NCBI RefSeq assembly: GCF_002284575.1
Contig: NZ_NPKJ01000033.1
Coordinates: 16,005-80,004, forward strand
Source of the DNA: Mesorhizobium temperatum
GTDB lineage: Bacteria; Pseudomonadota; Alphaproteobacteria; Rhizobiales; Rhizobiaceae
Direction: 5' to 3'
Length of the DNA: 64,000 nucleotides
Shown here in pieces: positions 35,946 to 45,153 of this stretch. Below the pieces are notes generated by a model. The model made no database searches and was not told where the DNA came from. It worked only from the letters and a program-made list of their open reading frames with translations. A program made the translations under genes and the position numbers. How positions within the stretch are numbered: the stretch's first letter is position 1; every line of letters starts with the position of its first letter.

Positions 35946-37043
35946 TCAACGCCTAGACGCCGCCATGTCGCGAAACATTTTCAAAAAACGACGCGCCATA
36001 TCGGCGGTATTAAACGATTCACTAGTTGTCTTCAACGCCGCACCAGACATTCTATTAAGTTCTTTCGGCGATGCCAGGGCGTTTGCAATAGTATTGGCGA
36101 GCGATTCCGCATTACCTTTGCGAAATAAAAACCCATTGACTCGCTCTTCATGCGCAGCAATTTCCGGCATGTGAGTCTTGCGATCATCATGCACCACGCT
36201 GGGCAGGCCGTAAGCGAGGGCATGTATCAGACTTAACCCGACGCTGCCAGGATACACGAAGAGCTTGCATTGGTTCGCTATCTCAGCAATCCGGGCCTCG
36301 TCGGTCATGCCCCCGTGCAACACCACCCTGTCACCAAGTTGACTCTCGGCAAGGCGAGACTGTAACGCGTCTTTATCTTCGCCAGCTCCGACTATGTCCA
36401 GGGTTACAGAAGCACATTTCGAATGGGTCAGCGACTCCAACAATAGATTAAGCTCGCACTTTTTGGTAATTCTTCCAATAAATAGTAAATCGCGCGGACG
36501 TCGTTCCGCATCATACAGAGCGCGAAATTCTGCAATTCCAGTTGTTTCAACGCCATTATTTAACGCAAACACGAGTTGACGGTCGTTGCGACGTCTCATT
36601 GCGCGATGCGCCTCGACCTCCCCGTCTGTGTAAAACAACACCGAATCTGCGAAGCGCATCGCAAACAAACGTAGCCGCGAGCTCCAGTTTCGGCTAGTTG
36701 CGGACCAGTAGTGCCCCCACCACACAGTTTTGGCACCTAGAAGCCGTGCCTTGACCAACAGTGCTAGATTGGAGATGCAGCGGGGCGCTCCGGAAACAAC
36801 GACTATGTCATCTCGCTGAATGGGAAACGATAAGGCGCCTCGCTGCCAGAACAGACCAGGAGCGATCGCAAAAATAGAACCAAGCGAGGTCTTCCATTCA
36901 GGTAGCGACGTTGATTCGCTAAGCACCCCTAGATCTTCAAATGATGCATATACGGTGAAATCCCTTCCCAACTCGCTCGCTAGACGGCTAAATAGCCCAA
37001 GCCTATAAAATGGAACTGAAGGTTGTACGACTATAAACCTCAT
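35946..37043 (-). CDS. Glycosyltransferase family 4
   Basis: This 365-residue GT-B enzyme has NNGVETTGIAEF, RDLLFIGRITKKCELNLLLESL and a C-terminal part KLFVYPGSVGLSLIHALAYGLPSVVHDD. The usual FGL of the EX7E motif is changed to VGLSLIHALAYG, so the first Glu is replaced. This suggests a divergent donor site. It starts with ATGA overlapping the stop of the Wzy-like gene, so the two are translationally coupled. Confidence 0.83.
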   Translation of the reverse strand: MRFIVVQPSVPFYRLGLFSRLASELGRDFTVYASFEDLGVLSESTSLPEWKTSLGSIFAIAPGLFWQRGALSFPIQRDDIVVVSGAPRCISNLALLVKARLLGAKTVWWGHYWSATSRNWSSRLRLFAMRFADSVLFYTDGEVEAHRAMRRRNDRQLVFALNNGVETTGIAEFRALYDAERRPRDLLFIGRITKKCELNLLLESLTHSKCASVTLDIVGAGEDKDALQSRLAESQLGDRVVLHGGMTDEARIAEIANQCKLFVYPGSVGLSLIHALAYGLPSVVHDDRKTHMPEIAAHEERVNGFLFRKGNAESLANTIANALASPKELNRMSGAALKTTSESFNTADMARRFLKMFRDMAASRR

Positions 37044-38302
37044 GCCGAGCCCCTGCCTCGCAAATATCTGACCCTTGCGTTGATACTTTCAAGTGAACGG
37101 GCATCAAAGGCTGATCTAGTCAAAGCTACTTTCTTACTTTGCCACATCACTATGACCAAAAAAGAGCTTATCCAAAATCCTGAAACACTCCAAATTCCGC
37201 CACTCGCGGCAGCGCCCACCGCTTCTCTTATAAACAGCAACGCGACGAATGCTCCGGCAAAAGACCCCTCTGAATTACGAATTAGCCCAATTGACGACCT
37301 CAATGCCATAACGAGGTGGATAGCAAAGGGTACCGTTCCGACCAAACCGACTGACATCAAAGACTCAATATATATATTGTGGGGATAATAGCCGGTCAGC
37401 CGCTCAACCACGTAGCGGCCGAAGAAAGGATTCTCAAGGAATTGAGCCCATGCTCCTTTAAATGCCAGCGCCCTGCCGGCGGTCGACATGTCATTGTCCA
37501 CGTCGATCCTGCTCAGCGCTTCAAATACTATAGATTGGTATTCAGGGCTGAGAAATGTCAGCACCATGACAGCAGCGGTTGCCAGTCCTGCTACGGCCCA
37601 TATTCTCCGGTTTCCTTTGAGCACCAGAACGTAAACTAGGAAAGTAATCGCCGTAGAGATCATCATGCCGCGCGATCGCGAGAGCGACACAACCACCAGC
37701 AGGATAGGAACGATAGAAAGAGCCTCTAGTATTGTCCATTTCGACTTTGTAAAGCGCAGAAAATAAAACAAAAGGAAACTGGACGACACATACGCAAGTG
37801 CTATTGGGTTCACTTTATCCAGCGTCATTCTACTCTCAGATGTCATAGCAAGCGCATCGCGGTTGATGATTATCCCAACCACGAACGCGAAAGAGAACGC
37901 CGAAGTAGCCCAGGCCAGTTCGCGATCATTTATACCTCTTTCTATTGCTGCCAACAAATATGCCGGTATGATTCCTGAAAGAAAAAATATTGACATAACT
38001 AATATCGCACGCTGACCAGAGTAAATATCATCGACATATATGTTTTGTATTAATCTAAATGAGTAAATAAATAGAAATATAGATGCATATGAGAGAATTG
38101 GAAGAACCGGCCTCGTCATCCTTGGGCTAAGTCGTGCATACGCGGTCAGCAATACAACTAGAGAAATGACTCTAATTGCAATACCTCCAATACTACCTTC
38201 TGGTATAATGAAATTCACATATGTAGCAAGTGTATAGTAGCCAACTGTCGGAAACAGCAGAACAAATGCCATCGAAGCGCTGGATAGGCGGCTAAAGATC
38301 AT
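37040..38302 (-). CDS. Wzy-like polysaccharide polymerase / O-antigen ligase-like membrane protein
   Basis: This 420-residue protein has about ten to eleven predicted membrane helices and a periplasmic loop with RYVVERLTGYYPHNIYIESLMSVGLVG, where PHNIYIE is the characteristic H-N motif of Wzy/WaaL proteins. It probably polymerises the repeat unit exported by Wzx. It is among the most A/T-rich genes of the window (for example 38000-38100), typical of serotype-specific wzy genes. It overlaps the next gene by ATGA. Confidence 0.82.
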   Translation of the reverse strand: MIFSRLSSASMAFVLLFPTVGYYTLATYVNFIIPEGSIGGIAIRVISLVVLLTAYARLSPRMTRPVLPILSYASIFLFIYSFRLIQNIYVDDIYSGQRAILVMSIFFLSGIIPAYLLAAIERGINDRELAWATSAFSFAFVVGIIINRDALAMTSESRMTLDKVNPIALAYVSSSFLLFYFLRFTKSKWTILEALSIVPILLVVVSLSRSRGMMISTAITFLVYVLVLKGNRRIWAVAGLATAAVMVLTFLSPEYQSIVFEALSRIDVDNDMSTAGRALAFKGAWAQFLENPFFGRYVVERLTGYYPHNIYIESLMSVGLVGTVPFAIHLVMALRSSIGLIRNSEGSFAGAFVALLFIREAVGAAASGGIWSVSGFWISSFLVIVMWQSKKVALTRSAFDARSLESINARVRYLRGRGSA

Positions 38303-38669
38303 TGTATTCTACTTTTGCTCCGTCATTTAGGCCACCGAATCCGCGAACGTGATGGAGATAATAAGTGTCACGACTATCTGCATTAAAACGATGCTCGCGG
38401 CGGAGCCTAAGAGCCGCCACCGTAATGAGCTTAGTGCCCGCTATGGAATGGGCATCCCCGATGAGAGACGTGAACAAGCTAGCGATCAGCCCAACAACGA
38501 TTCCAGCGACAACCCCCAGAGGAACGTCGGATCGCAAACTTCGCCACGGCTCAAACAGCAATGCTGCAATGCCAATCGCATTTACTTGAGGCATATCCAG
38601 TCGTTTTGACGAACACGTCTGTTCGCAATCGATAACGCACGGGCGGCATTGCAACAGCTTCGCCGTCAT
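38292..38669 (-). CDS. Small membrane protein of unknown function, possibly a remnant
   Basis: This 125-residue reading has one hydrophobic segment (DVPLGVVAGIVVGLIASLFTSLIG) preceded by a basic, cysteine-containing N-terminus. It overlaps the start of the Wzy-like gene by 11 nt. The arrangement PWRS-LRSDVP-hydrophobic helix faintly recalls the last membrane helix of chain-length determinant proteins, so it may be the tail of a lost Wzz-type gene. The ATG at 38669 or 38594 could be used. Coding status is uncertain. Confidence 0.4.
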   Translation of the reverse strand: MTAKLLQCRPCVIDCEQTCSSKRLDMPQVNAIGIAALLFEPWRSLRSDVPLGVVAGIVVGLIASLFTSLIGDAHSIAGTKLITVAALRLRREHRFNADSRDTYYLHHVRGFGGLNDGAKVEYNDL

Positions 38670-38749
38670 GTGCTTCCGGGAGAGGACTGCAGATAATTTT
38701 CGCGCGCGTCATGTGGAGTCCAATGCGGAGGAATCCGAAATGGGTATAC

Positions 38750-39433
38750 TCACACGGTGAAGTGTGCCACGCCGTGGATACCGCGGGCTATGTTACCTTT
38801 GGAAAAATAGCAACTGAATTCGATGCCGAAAAGACCCGCCCAGAGCCGTAATATCTCTTGCTCCCCCAGCCGATGGATATCATCGAGAAACACCACGTAA
38901 TCTTGCGCGAGGTGTGCCTCAAGTGCAGGAAGTGCTGGATAACGCGCCAATTCATATCCCGTCTTGTAAGCAGGCGGGCCATCGACGACCACACAATCAA
39001 TCGACAGATCCTGTACAGCCGCTGCGACGATCGATTGATCGTACCAGCTCAAGCCATTTTTGCTCAAGGTGCAGGGTCCCAATGGCGCGCGAACGACTGT
39101 GGCGAATTCGGACAGGCTCAACGCTGCGAGGCGGTTCTCAACGAAAGTCGCCCATTCTGCGTCGGTCTCGAAGCTGACAATCCGGCCGCCAAGCCGTGAC
39201 AGGATCTGCGCAATGTAAATCGTGGAAATACCACTTCCAAATTCCGCGACTGTCTTGCGAGCATTGATTTCAATTTCGTTGAGCACGACCTGCAGGGCAG
39301 AAGGAAGCAGGGACGCGTCGGACCATGGCAAGTACGGCAGACCAAGCCGGGATAATTCTACCGCAGCTCGCGTATTGTTGGAAGCTTGCGCAAAGTGGTT
39401 CCACTTTGTCGCTACCCTGTTTAGCACTGTCAT
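38750..39433 (-). CDS. Class I SAM-dependent methyltransferase-like protein
   Basis: The 227-residue protein has TVAEFGSGISTIYIAQIL, an acidic RIVSFETDAEW strand end and IDCVVVDGPPAYKTGYELARYPALPAL, the pattern of O-methyltransferase-like Rossmann proteins found in rhizobial polysaccharide clusters. The DGPP motif after the fourth strand is typical of this subgroup. Substrate unknown. Confidence 0.75.
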   Translation of the reverse strand: MTVLNRVATKWNHFAQASNNTRAAVELSRLGLPYLPWSDASLLPSALQVVLNEIEINARKTVAEFGSGISTIYIAQILSRLGGRIVSFETDAEWATFVENRLAALSLSEFATVVRAPLGPCTLSKNGLSWYDQSIVAAAVQDLSIDCVVVDGPPAYKTGYELARYPALPALEAHLAQDYVVFLDDIHRLGEQEILRLWAGLFGIEFSCYFSKGNIARGIHGVAHFTV

Positions 39434-39539
39434 GCGCTCGTAACTCCACTTCTTTCGGCCATTGAAACTGACAAGGACGCCCGTTCACCCGAGCTGCAAT
39501 TGAACGCCAAGAGGTCCTGCCGTTGGACTGACTGATCGA

Positions 39540-40904
39540 TCAGGCATGGGCGCTTCGTCTTACATAATTGAAGAAATCTTTGGGAGCGCGCCACGGCATA
39601 AAGGCGGAGCGCGACATCATTACGAAAATCGGCCTCGTTCGGCGTGGGATGGCCAAGGCGAGGTAGGTGGCCGTTGCATATGACACGAGCGTCGCAAGCG
39701 CGGCACCAATACTCCCATAGTGGGGAATGAGAAGAAAATTAAAAGCCACGTTTGTAAGCGCACCGAGGCCTTCGGTTAACATGAAGAATGTGGCGCCGCC
39801 TCCTATGATGGTCCATCTCGTAAATGCGATTCGCATGAACAAGAAGGGCGCAGACAGGACATGAACCAGCAGCACCGGGATCGATGCATCGTACTGAGCT
39901 CCAAAAAGGAGCCGGATAAGCGGCCCGCCAAGCAAGAACATCGTGGCGATCATGCCAAGTCCCGCGAGCCACAAGACATCGAAAACGGTCTGAAGCTGCC
40001 TGCCGAACAAATCCTGATCGGTTTTCGCGGACTCGATCAGCTTGGGGAACACACTGGCGACCAACGCGGCCGGCACGAAGTATGCTGCCTCGGAAAGGGT
40101 CGCCGCCACCGCATAGGTACCAACCTCTGCCGGCCCGGCCAGCCAGCGAAGCATGATCATATCGATTTTTAGGTAGACGATCGCAAATATGGATCCAAGA
40201 AAAAGCATCCAGCTCTCGGAGAGCAGCACCTTCGCCAATGCCGGAGAGAACCGCCATGCCGACAAAGGCGGACCTTTCTGCCGCTTGTAAAAGCGAAACG
40301 AGAGCATGGCCGCAATCAACACCTGGACCACATTTGCAGCGGCGAACGCCATCACTGCAGCCCCGCTCCATACAAGACCGAGTTTTCCCAGGCCGACCAG
40401 TAGCGCGGATATGCTGGAGGAAATGGCACTGTACCGGGCCTGAACGCGCGAATGAAACCAGAGGCCGAAGAACCCTGACAGCGACGCCAAGGGTATGAAG
40501 GCTGCGGCCAAAAACAACATTGCACGCTCAGTCGAATGCACGCCGATAGACAGCGCATAGACGACCAAACCAGCGGCTCCCAGCAAATGCCCGGAGAATT
40601 TCAGGACGAACACTGTGCCGAGTACGCGTGGCACGTCGTCAGGGCGGTTGACGATTTCTCGAATGACTAGTCCGTCGAGCCCAAGTTGTCCCACGACCGC
40701 AAACAGGAGTGCCGTAGAGAACGTATAGGATAGCAATCCAAATTCGCTCGGCCCGAGATAGCGAGCCACTACCGCCACAACTAAAAGCCCTATCAGACTT
40801 GCTAGCAGCCTGTCGGAAATCAACCAGAGTGAGTTTGAAATAAACCTCCAGTATCGTCTAACCAGACTTGAAAACGTTCGGAACGCTATAAAGATCTTAC
40901 GCAC
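39540..40904 (-). CDS. Wzx-type lipid-linked oligosaccharide flippase
   Basis: This 454-residue MATE/MVF-fold protein has about 12-14 hydrophobic helices. It opens with NSLWLISDRLLASLIGLLVVAVVARYLGPSEFGLLSY, the polysaccharide-synthesis (RfbX/Wzx) N-terminal signature. It moves the undecaprenyl-linked repeat unit across the inner membrane. The start is GTG at 40904 with no strong ribosome-binding site. Confidence 0.9.
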   Translation of the reverse strand: MRKIFIAFRTFSSLVRRYWRFISNSLWLISDRLLASLIGLLVVAVVARYLGPSEFGLLSYTFSTALLFAVVGQLGLDGLVIREIVNRPDDVPRVLGTVFVLKFSGHLLGAAGLVVYALSIGVHSTERAMLFLAAAFIPLASLSGFFGLWFHSRVQARYSAISSSISALLVGLGKLGLVWSGAAVMAFAAANVVQVLIAAMLSFRFYKRQKGPPLSAWRFSPALAKVLLSESWMLFLGSIFAIVYLKIDMIMLRWLAGPAEVGTYAVAATLSEAAYFVPAALVASVFPKLIESAKTDQDLFGRQLQTVFDVLWLAGLGMIATMFLLGGPLIRLLFGAQYDASIPVLLVHVLSAPFLFMRIAFTRWTIIGGGATFFMLTEGLGALTNVAFNFLLIPHYGSIGAALATLVSYATATYLALAIPRRTRPIFVMMSRSAFMPWRAPKDFFNYVRRSAHA

Positions 40905-41092
40905 GATAAGGTTCGTTCATACTTCCCACTTGCCAGATGATCTTTTCGACTGACGTCTGACGAATCCGAGTCGGAGTTCCGCATGGTACCGTTACAGATC
41001 GAGGCATGGCCAGCACCGCATCGCGCGACGACGACTGTGACCAGAAGCCTCAGGACCCGGGCACGCTTCAGGACGGTTACGTGTGGCACGGG

Positions 41093-42346
41093 TCATGCTT
41101 GATCACCACTCAACAAGGATTCATACAGGTCGATATAGCGACGGGCGATAGCCTCTGGTGAGTATCTGTCGATCACGGCGGCGCGTGCGCTCACTCCAAA
41201 ATTCCTTAATGATGGAACTGGCAGGGCCCGTGCTGTCTCAATAGCGGCCGCTACTGCATCAGCGTCACCGTGCTTTACCAACCATCCGGTCTGCCCGTGG
41301 CTGATGATCTCCTCGGCTGGCGTTTTAAAGAGCCCGATGACAGGAGTTCCGCATGCCATCGCCTCGACCGTGACCTTGCCGAATGACTCCTGAAGTGAGG
41401 GCATCACGAACACATCGGCCGCCGAATATATCTGGTTAAGAGTGACTTCATCGCGGATGAGGCCAAAACCTGTGCAGTTTTCAGGCACCGGATCGACCAG
41501 TTCTGCAAGTCCCTTGCCAAACAAACACCAGTGAACGTTTTTGTTATCTCGGTAAACATGCAGCAGGTGACGCATGATATCCGCGCCTTTGCGCGGATCT
41601 GCTAGATTCAAAGCACCTGAGGCGATTACGAATTTGTTCGCTGGGAGTCCCAATGCGCTACGCGCCTGCGCCTTGTCCATTGCGCGAAGCTGGCTCATTT
41701 GCACACTGTTGGGGATTACACGTATATCACGCTCGCACAGAACCGTACTCTTTCGGGCCTGCTCGGCGATCGTGTCGCTGATCGCAACAAATACCGATTG
41801 TGGGCCGTAGTGCTCGGCCTTGAATGCAACATCGTCAGACGTGATCCTCTCGTCCCCTCCACCCAAGAGTGGGCACTGGCCACAACCACTGGTATATTTC
41901 TCGCAGAGACCTGCGAAATGACATCCGCCAGTGAACGGCCACATGTCGCGAAGTGTCCAGACCACCGGCCGTTTTTCGCGCCTAGTCGCGCGCCAGAATG
42001 CCGGCCCAAGCGTGGGCGCGTGAGCCCACTGGACATGGATAACATCAGCTTTCCGATATTCCGGCGAACTGTGCAGCCGGAGGCCGTGGGAGATGGGATG
42101 GAAATTCGGCGGATTCTCGCCGAACCGCCGCATCAAATCCCATTTGTAGAAACGGTTCTTAACACCAACAGGCAGACGCTGCAGCAAGGGAACTCTTCTG
42201 GCGAACAAGCTCTCCGGAAGGTCCCGCTCAACCCTTCCTAGGATGTGAGAACGAATTCCTGCATCCAATAAGGCTTCATGCACGGCGCGGATTCCTCGAC
42301 CCGCACCAGTGTTGAGCGCGCAGCCAACAATCTGAACAACATTCAT
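41093..42346 (-). CDS. Glycosyltransferase family 4 (WcaC-like)
   Basis: This 417-residue GT-B enzyme has VVQIVGCALNTGAGRGIRAVHEAL at the start and WTLRDMWPFTGGCHF...CGQCPLLGG, the cysteine-containing block of WcaC/WcaL-like colanic acid transferases. The C-terminal part has DVFVMPSLQESFGKVTVEAMACGTPVIG with the EX7E motif. I take the ATG at 42346; the longer frame from 42424 has a low-complexity N-terminus. Confidence 0.88.
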   Translation of the reverse strand: MNVVQIVGCALNTGAGRGIRAVHEALLDAGIRSHILGRVERDLPESLFARRVPLLQRLPVGVKNRFYKWDLMRRFGENPPNFHPISHGLRLHSSPEYRKADVIHVQWAHAPTLGPAFWRATRREKRPVVWTLRDMWPFTGGCHFAGLCEKYTSGCGQCPLLGGGDERITSDDVAFKAEHYGPQSVFVAISDTIAEQARKSTVLCERDIRVIPNSVQMSQLRAMDKAQARSALGLPANKFVIASGALNLADPRKGADIMRHLLHVYRDNKNVHWCLFGKGLAELVDPVPENCTGFGLIRDEVTLNQIYSAADVFVMPSLQESFGKVTVEAMACGTPVIGLFKTPAEEIISHGQTGWLVKHGDADAVAAAIETARALPVPSLRNFGVSARAAVIDRYSPEAIARRYIDLYESLLSGDQA

Positions 42347-42448
42347 AGTGTTCGAGCAATCGGTGCGGCAGCCGTCCCAGTGGTTGCTTTGATGTTGGGA
42401 AGGCTCTGATTTGGATCTAGCCACACTCTCATGTCAGCTTGCACATTT

Positions 42449-43210
42449 TCAAATTTCAAGCCCGGCGCTTGCACGAAAATACAGGGCATCTATCTGTGTT
42501 AAGCGCTGCGTCCGCGGGTTTCGATATCCTTGCCAGACATCCCACAATTCGAACCCACCGCCGGCAATGAGCTGATGCACCTCCAGAGCTGTCGCTTGAC
42601 CCGCATAGAGTTCGACCAGCGACAATTCCGACAGGACGCCTCGTAGTTGCGGCAGGACGGTGGGGGCACCTGCAAGAACAGCCGCTTCAGCGCCCTGCAC
42701 GTCAAGTTTCAGGAACGCTCGCTTGCCAGCACGGCCGATCATACTCGCGAAGGCATCGAGCCGCTCTGTCTTGACCACGATCCGCTTGGCGACGGCCACC
42801 CGAGGGGTATGTTCCACGAACGACTCGCGCGGCTCGTGCAACGAACTGCTCGTCGCTGCTTCCGTAACGTGGAACGTCGCCTCCCCGGTAGTGTCGCTCA
42901 GCGCAACAGCAGGTCCCACCATCCACCGTTCGTCAAACGCCTTGGCCGTGCGCATGAGCTCGGAATGCGCATCTGGCAGCGGTTCGAATGAAATTATCGA
43001 GCCTTGGAACCCCGACGCAAACAGCATCGTGCCGAACTGGCCTTTGTTGGCGCCGACATCGATTACGAGATCGACTTCATGCATGTGAAGGAAGTGCACA
43101 AAACGCAAATCATCGCGCGAATTAATGCCATTCAGGCGGACGTCAAACCCGAACCGCCGCCCTACATCGCGCAATGATGTCTTCGTCTTGGGACCCAAGA
43201 ATTGTAACAT
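42449..43210 (-). CDS. FkbM-family methyltransferase
   Basis: This 253-residue protein has VDLVIDVGANKGQFGTMLFASGF and FEPLPDAHSELM for SAM binding, plus AFLKLDVQGAEAAVLAGA, the FkbM signature. It is a full-length, ordinary member, unlike the shorter variant at 33767. It is expected to O-methylate a sugar of the repeat or a non-reducing end. Confidence 0.87.
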   Translation of the reverse strand: MLQFLGPKTKTSLRDVGRRFGFDVRLNGINSRDDLRFVHFLHMHEVDLVIDVGANKGQFGTMLFASGFQGSIISFEPLPDAHSELMRTAKAFDERWMVGPAVALSDTTGEATFHVTEAATSSSLHEPRESFVEHTPRVAVAKRIVVKTERLDAFASMIGRAGKRAFLKLDVQGAEAAVLAGAPTVLPQLRGVLSELSLVELYAGQATALEVHQLIAGGGFELWDVWQGYRNPRTQRLTQIDALYFRASAGLEI

Positions 43211-43296
43211 GATCAGCCTTTATCTCGATCCTCAGAACTTACATAGCGGCGGCCAAATACCCGGCTCAGCGGCGTTGACGCACATGCGCCCGCGGG

Positions 43297-44340
43297 TCAA
43301 AGCGCCGCACGGATTTTCTGCACAAAATCGGCCCGCCAGCCGCCGACGATTTCGCCCAGCCGCCCGGGCTTGTCGGATCGATTGGCTGCGGCGGCTGCGA
43401 TATTGGCTGCAGCGTCACGGGTATCGCCGTAAACCAGACACACCGGTGCAACTGCACCTTCTTGCGCATATTTCTCGAGATAAGCGCCCTTGCGGATAAT
43501 CGGACGTGTACCCAGTTGTACGCTTCGTCCGAATATGCCGGAGGCCTGGTCGTAGTCGGGCTCGTAGCAGCACCAGGCGAAATCGCAAGTTTTGTACAGG
43601 CTCAGAAGTTCGTCGTCCGACATGAACCGGTCGACCACCATTCCGCCGGCAGAAATCAGGCGAGCGCAGTCCCCGCCACAGGCCGGATCGACGCGCCCGA
43701 CGGCCACCACAAAAACATCTTTCGCGAGATCTGGGTGGTCAGTGAGGGTGTTGACCAGGAATTCGAATCCCTTCGACTTTCTCACGCTGCCCAGGAAGCA
43801 CAAGATGGCGCGCCCGCCGGCCGCGGCCAGCACGTCGCGTGACAGTTGGCTAGTTTCGGTAAGCGCCGCGCCGTCATGCACGTCCCACATCTGAGGGTCG
43901 TGTACCCACCCGTGCGCGACTTGGGCAAATCGAAGATCAAATTTGAACGGCAAAATCGTGAAGAGCGACAGGTGGGGCAAACGCCGCAAGCACTGGAAAG
44001 CCCATCTCTTGAGGCGGTAAACGAGCCTTCCACCGTCGAAGCATTTGGACGGCCTGAGAAAAAGCCCAACTGTCCGCCGCCCAATCAGCGATCTCGCCAA
44101 CGCGACTGCTATAAAACCAGCGTAGTCGTCGTCTATCGTCGCAAACAGAAGATGGCGGGCCCTAACGAGGTCGAGCCACAGTCGAGGCCCAATGCGTCCC
44201 ATTACCGGGTCGAGGCCAAATAGGCCGGCAAAGAGATCCTGATAGAATTGGCGGTGGCCGCTGCGCGCAGATACGTGAACGTAATTGCGCTTCACCTCTG
44301 GACCGACCTTCGAGGCATGGAGATCACCTATCGAAGCCAC
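43297..44340 (-). CDS. Probable glycosyltransferase (GT-B, family 4-like)
   Basis: This 347-residue protein has weak N-terminal similarity to known families but a GT-B-like donor half: GGRAILCFLGSVRKSKGFEFLVNTL, a DPLAK-VFVVAVGRV strand, VVDRFMSDDELLSLYKTCDFAWCCY, then GIFGRSVQLGTRPIIRKGAYLEK. The latter stands where EX7E and the following strand normally lie, but the glutamates are not obvious. The assignment rests on the fold pattern and context among glycosyltransferase genes. Confidence 0.65.
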   Translation of the reverse strand: MASIGDLHASKVGPEVKRNYVHVSARSGHRQFYQDLFAGLFGLDPVMGRIGPRLWLDLVRARHLLFATIDDDYAGFIAVALARSLIGRRTVGLFLRPSKCFDGGRLVYRLKRWAFQCLRRLPHLSLFTILPFKFDLRFAQVAHGWVHDPQMWDVHDGAALTETSQLSRDVLAAAGGRAILCFLGSVRKSKGFEFLVNTLTDHPDLAKDVFVVAVGRVDPACGGDCARLISAGGMVVDRFMSDDELLSLYKTCDFAWCCYEPDYDQASGIFGRSVQLGTRPIIRKGAYLEKYAQEGAVAPVCLVYGDTRDAAANIAAAAANRSDKPGRLGEIVGGWRADFVQKIRAAL

Positions 44341-44343
44341 TAT

Positions 44344-45132
44344 TCAGCTTACTCCATGCCGGCTTTGCTTGGCGGTGCCGGTACTGTTAATGCCGAAGAA
44401 CTGCCCCAGCTTGCGCACTGGCTTCGCAACGAGTGCATAGTCAACTGGTCCGGAGCGCAGCCATTGGCGCCGCGACCGCAGGGCCTCAAAATTGTGTCCG
44501 ATATAGGAGCCGAGGCTCCGTGTGCTGGCCCCGCCAACCATCATGTCCACCAACACGTGGCTGGTTGCAGCGGTCTGGAATCCATGGAGTTCAACAGCTC
44601 TCAACATCCAATCATAATCCGATGCCACTTTGAGACTGAGATCGAATGCACCGACCGCGTCCGCCACCTTCCGCTTGACGTAGAACGTTGGATGGGCTGG
44701 CATCCATCCGGTCCGAAAGCCCTTGGCGGGTCTGGGGGCGGCACGCCATCGCCGGATGACCCGCTTGCTGAAATGATTTTCAACAAAATCCAGATCGCCA
44801 TGCACGATGTCGGCCTGTTCGAGTTCTGCCGAAATTCGCGTCAGCACAGTATGGTCATGGAAACAATCGTCTGAATTCAGCACGCCTACCGCGTCTCCGG
44901 TATAGAGACGCAGCCCCTTGTTGAGTGCATCATACATTCCGCTGTCTGGCTCGTTGATCAGCCGGATCTGGTCCGGTGGGTAAGACCGGACAATTGACAA
45001 CGTCTCGTCCGACGAATTGCCGTCGATGACCACCAGCTCTTTGTCCTGATGATCCTGGGCAAAAAAGCTATCGATCGTATGCCTGATTGTCGCCGCGGAG
45101 TTCCAACAGACGGTCAAGACCGAGATTTTCAT
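44344..45132 (-). CDS. Glycosyltransferase family 2 (WcaA-like)
   Basis: The 262-residue GT-A enzyme starts MKISVLTVCWNSAATIRHTIDS. It has VVIDGNSSDETLSIV, GMYDALNKGLRLYTGDAVGVLNSDDCF (the DXD-type motif SDD) and HPTFYVKRKV. This is the WcaA/AmsE-like group. The ATG at 45132 gives the family-typical start; the extension to 45147 is short. It lies 3 bp from the next gene and 21 bp after gmd, so it is cotranscribed. Confidence 0.88.
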   Translation of the reverse strand: MKISVLTVCWNSAATIRHTIDSFFAQDHQDKELVVIDGNSSDETLSIVRSYPPDQIRLINEPDSGMYDALNKGLRLYTGDAVGVLNSDDCFHDHTVLTRISAELEQADIVHGDLDFVENHFSKRVIRRWRAAPRPAKGFRTGWMPAHPTFYVKRKVADAVGAFDLSLKVASDYDWMLRAVELHGFQTAATSHVLVDMMVGGASTRSLGSYIGHNFEALRSRRQWLRSGPVDYALVAKPVRKLGQFFGINSTGTAKQSRHGVS

Positions 45133-45153
45133 GTCGACCCGGCCCAACGTCGC

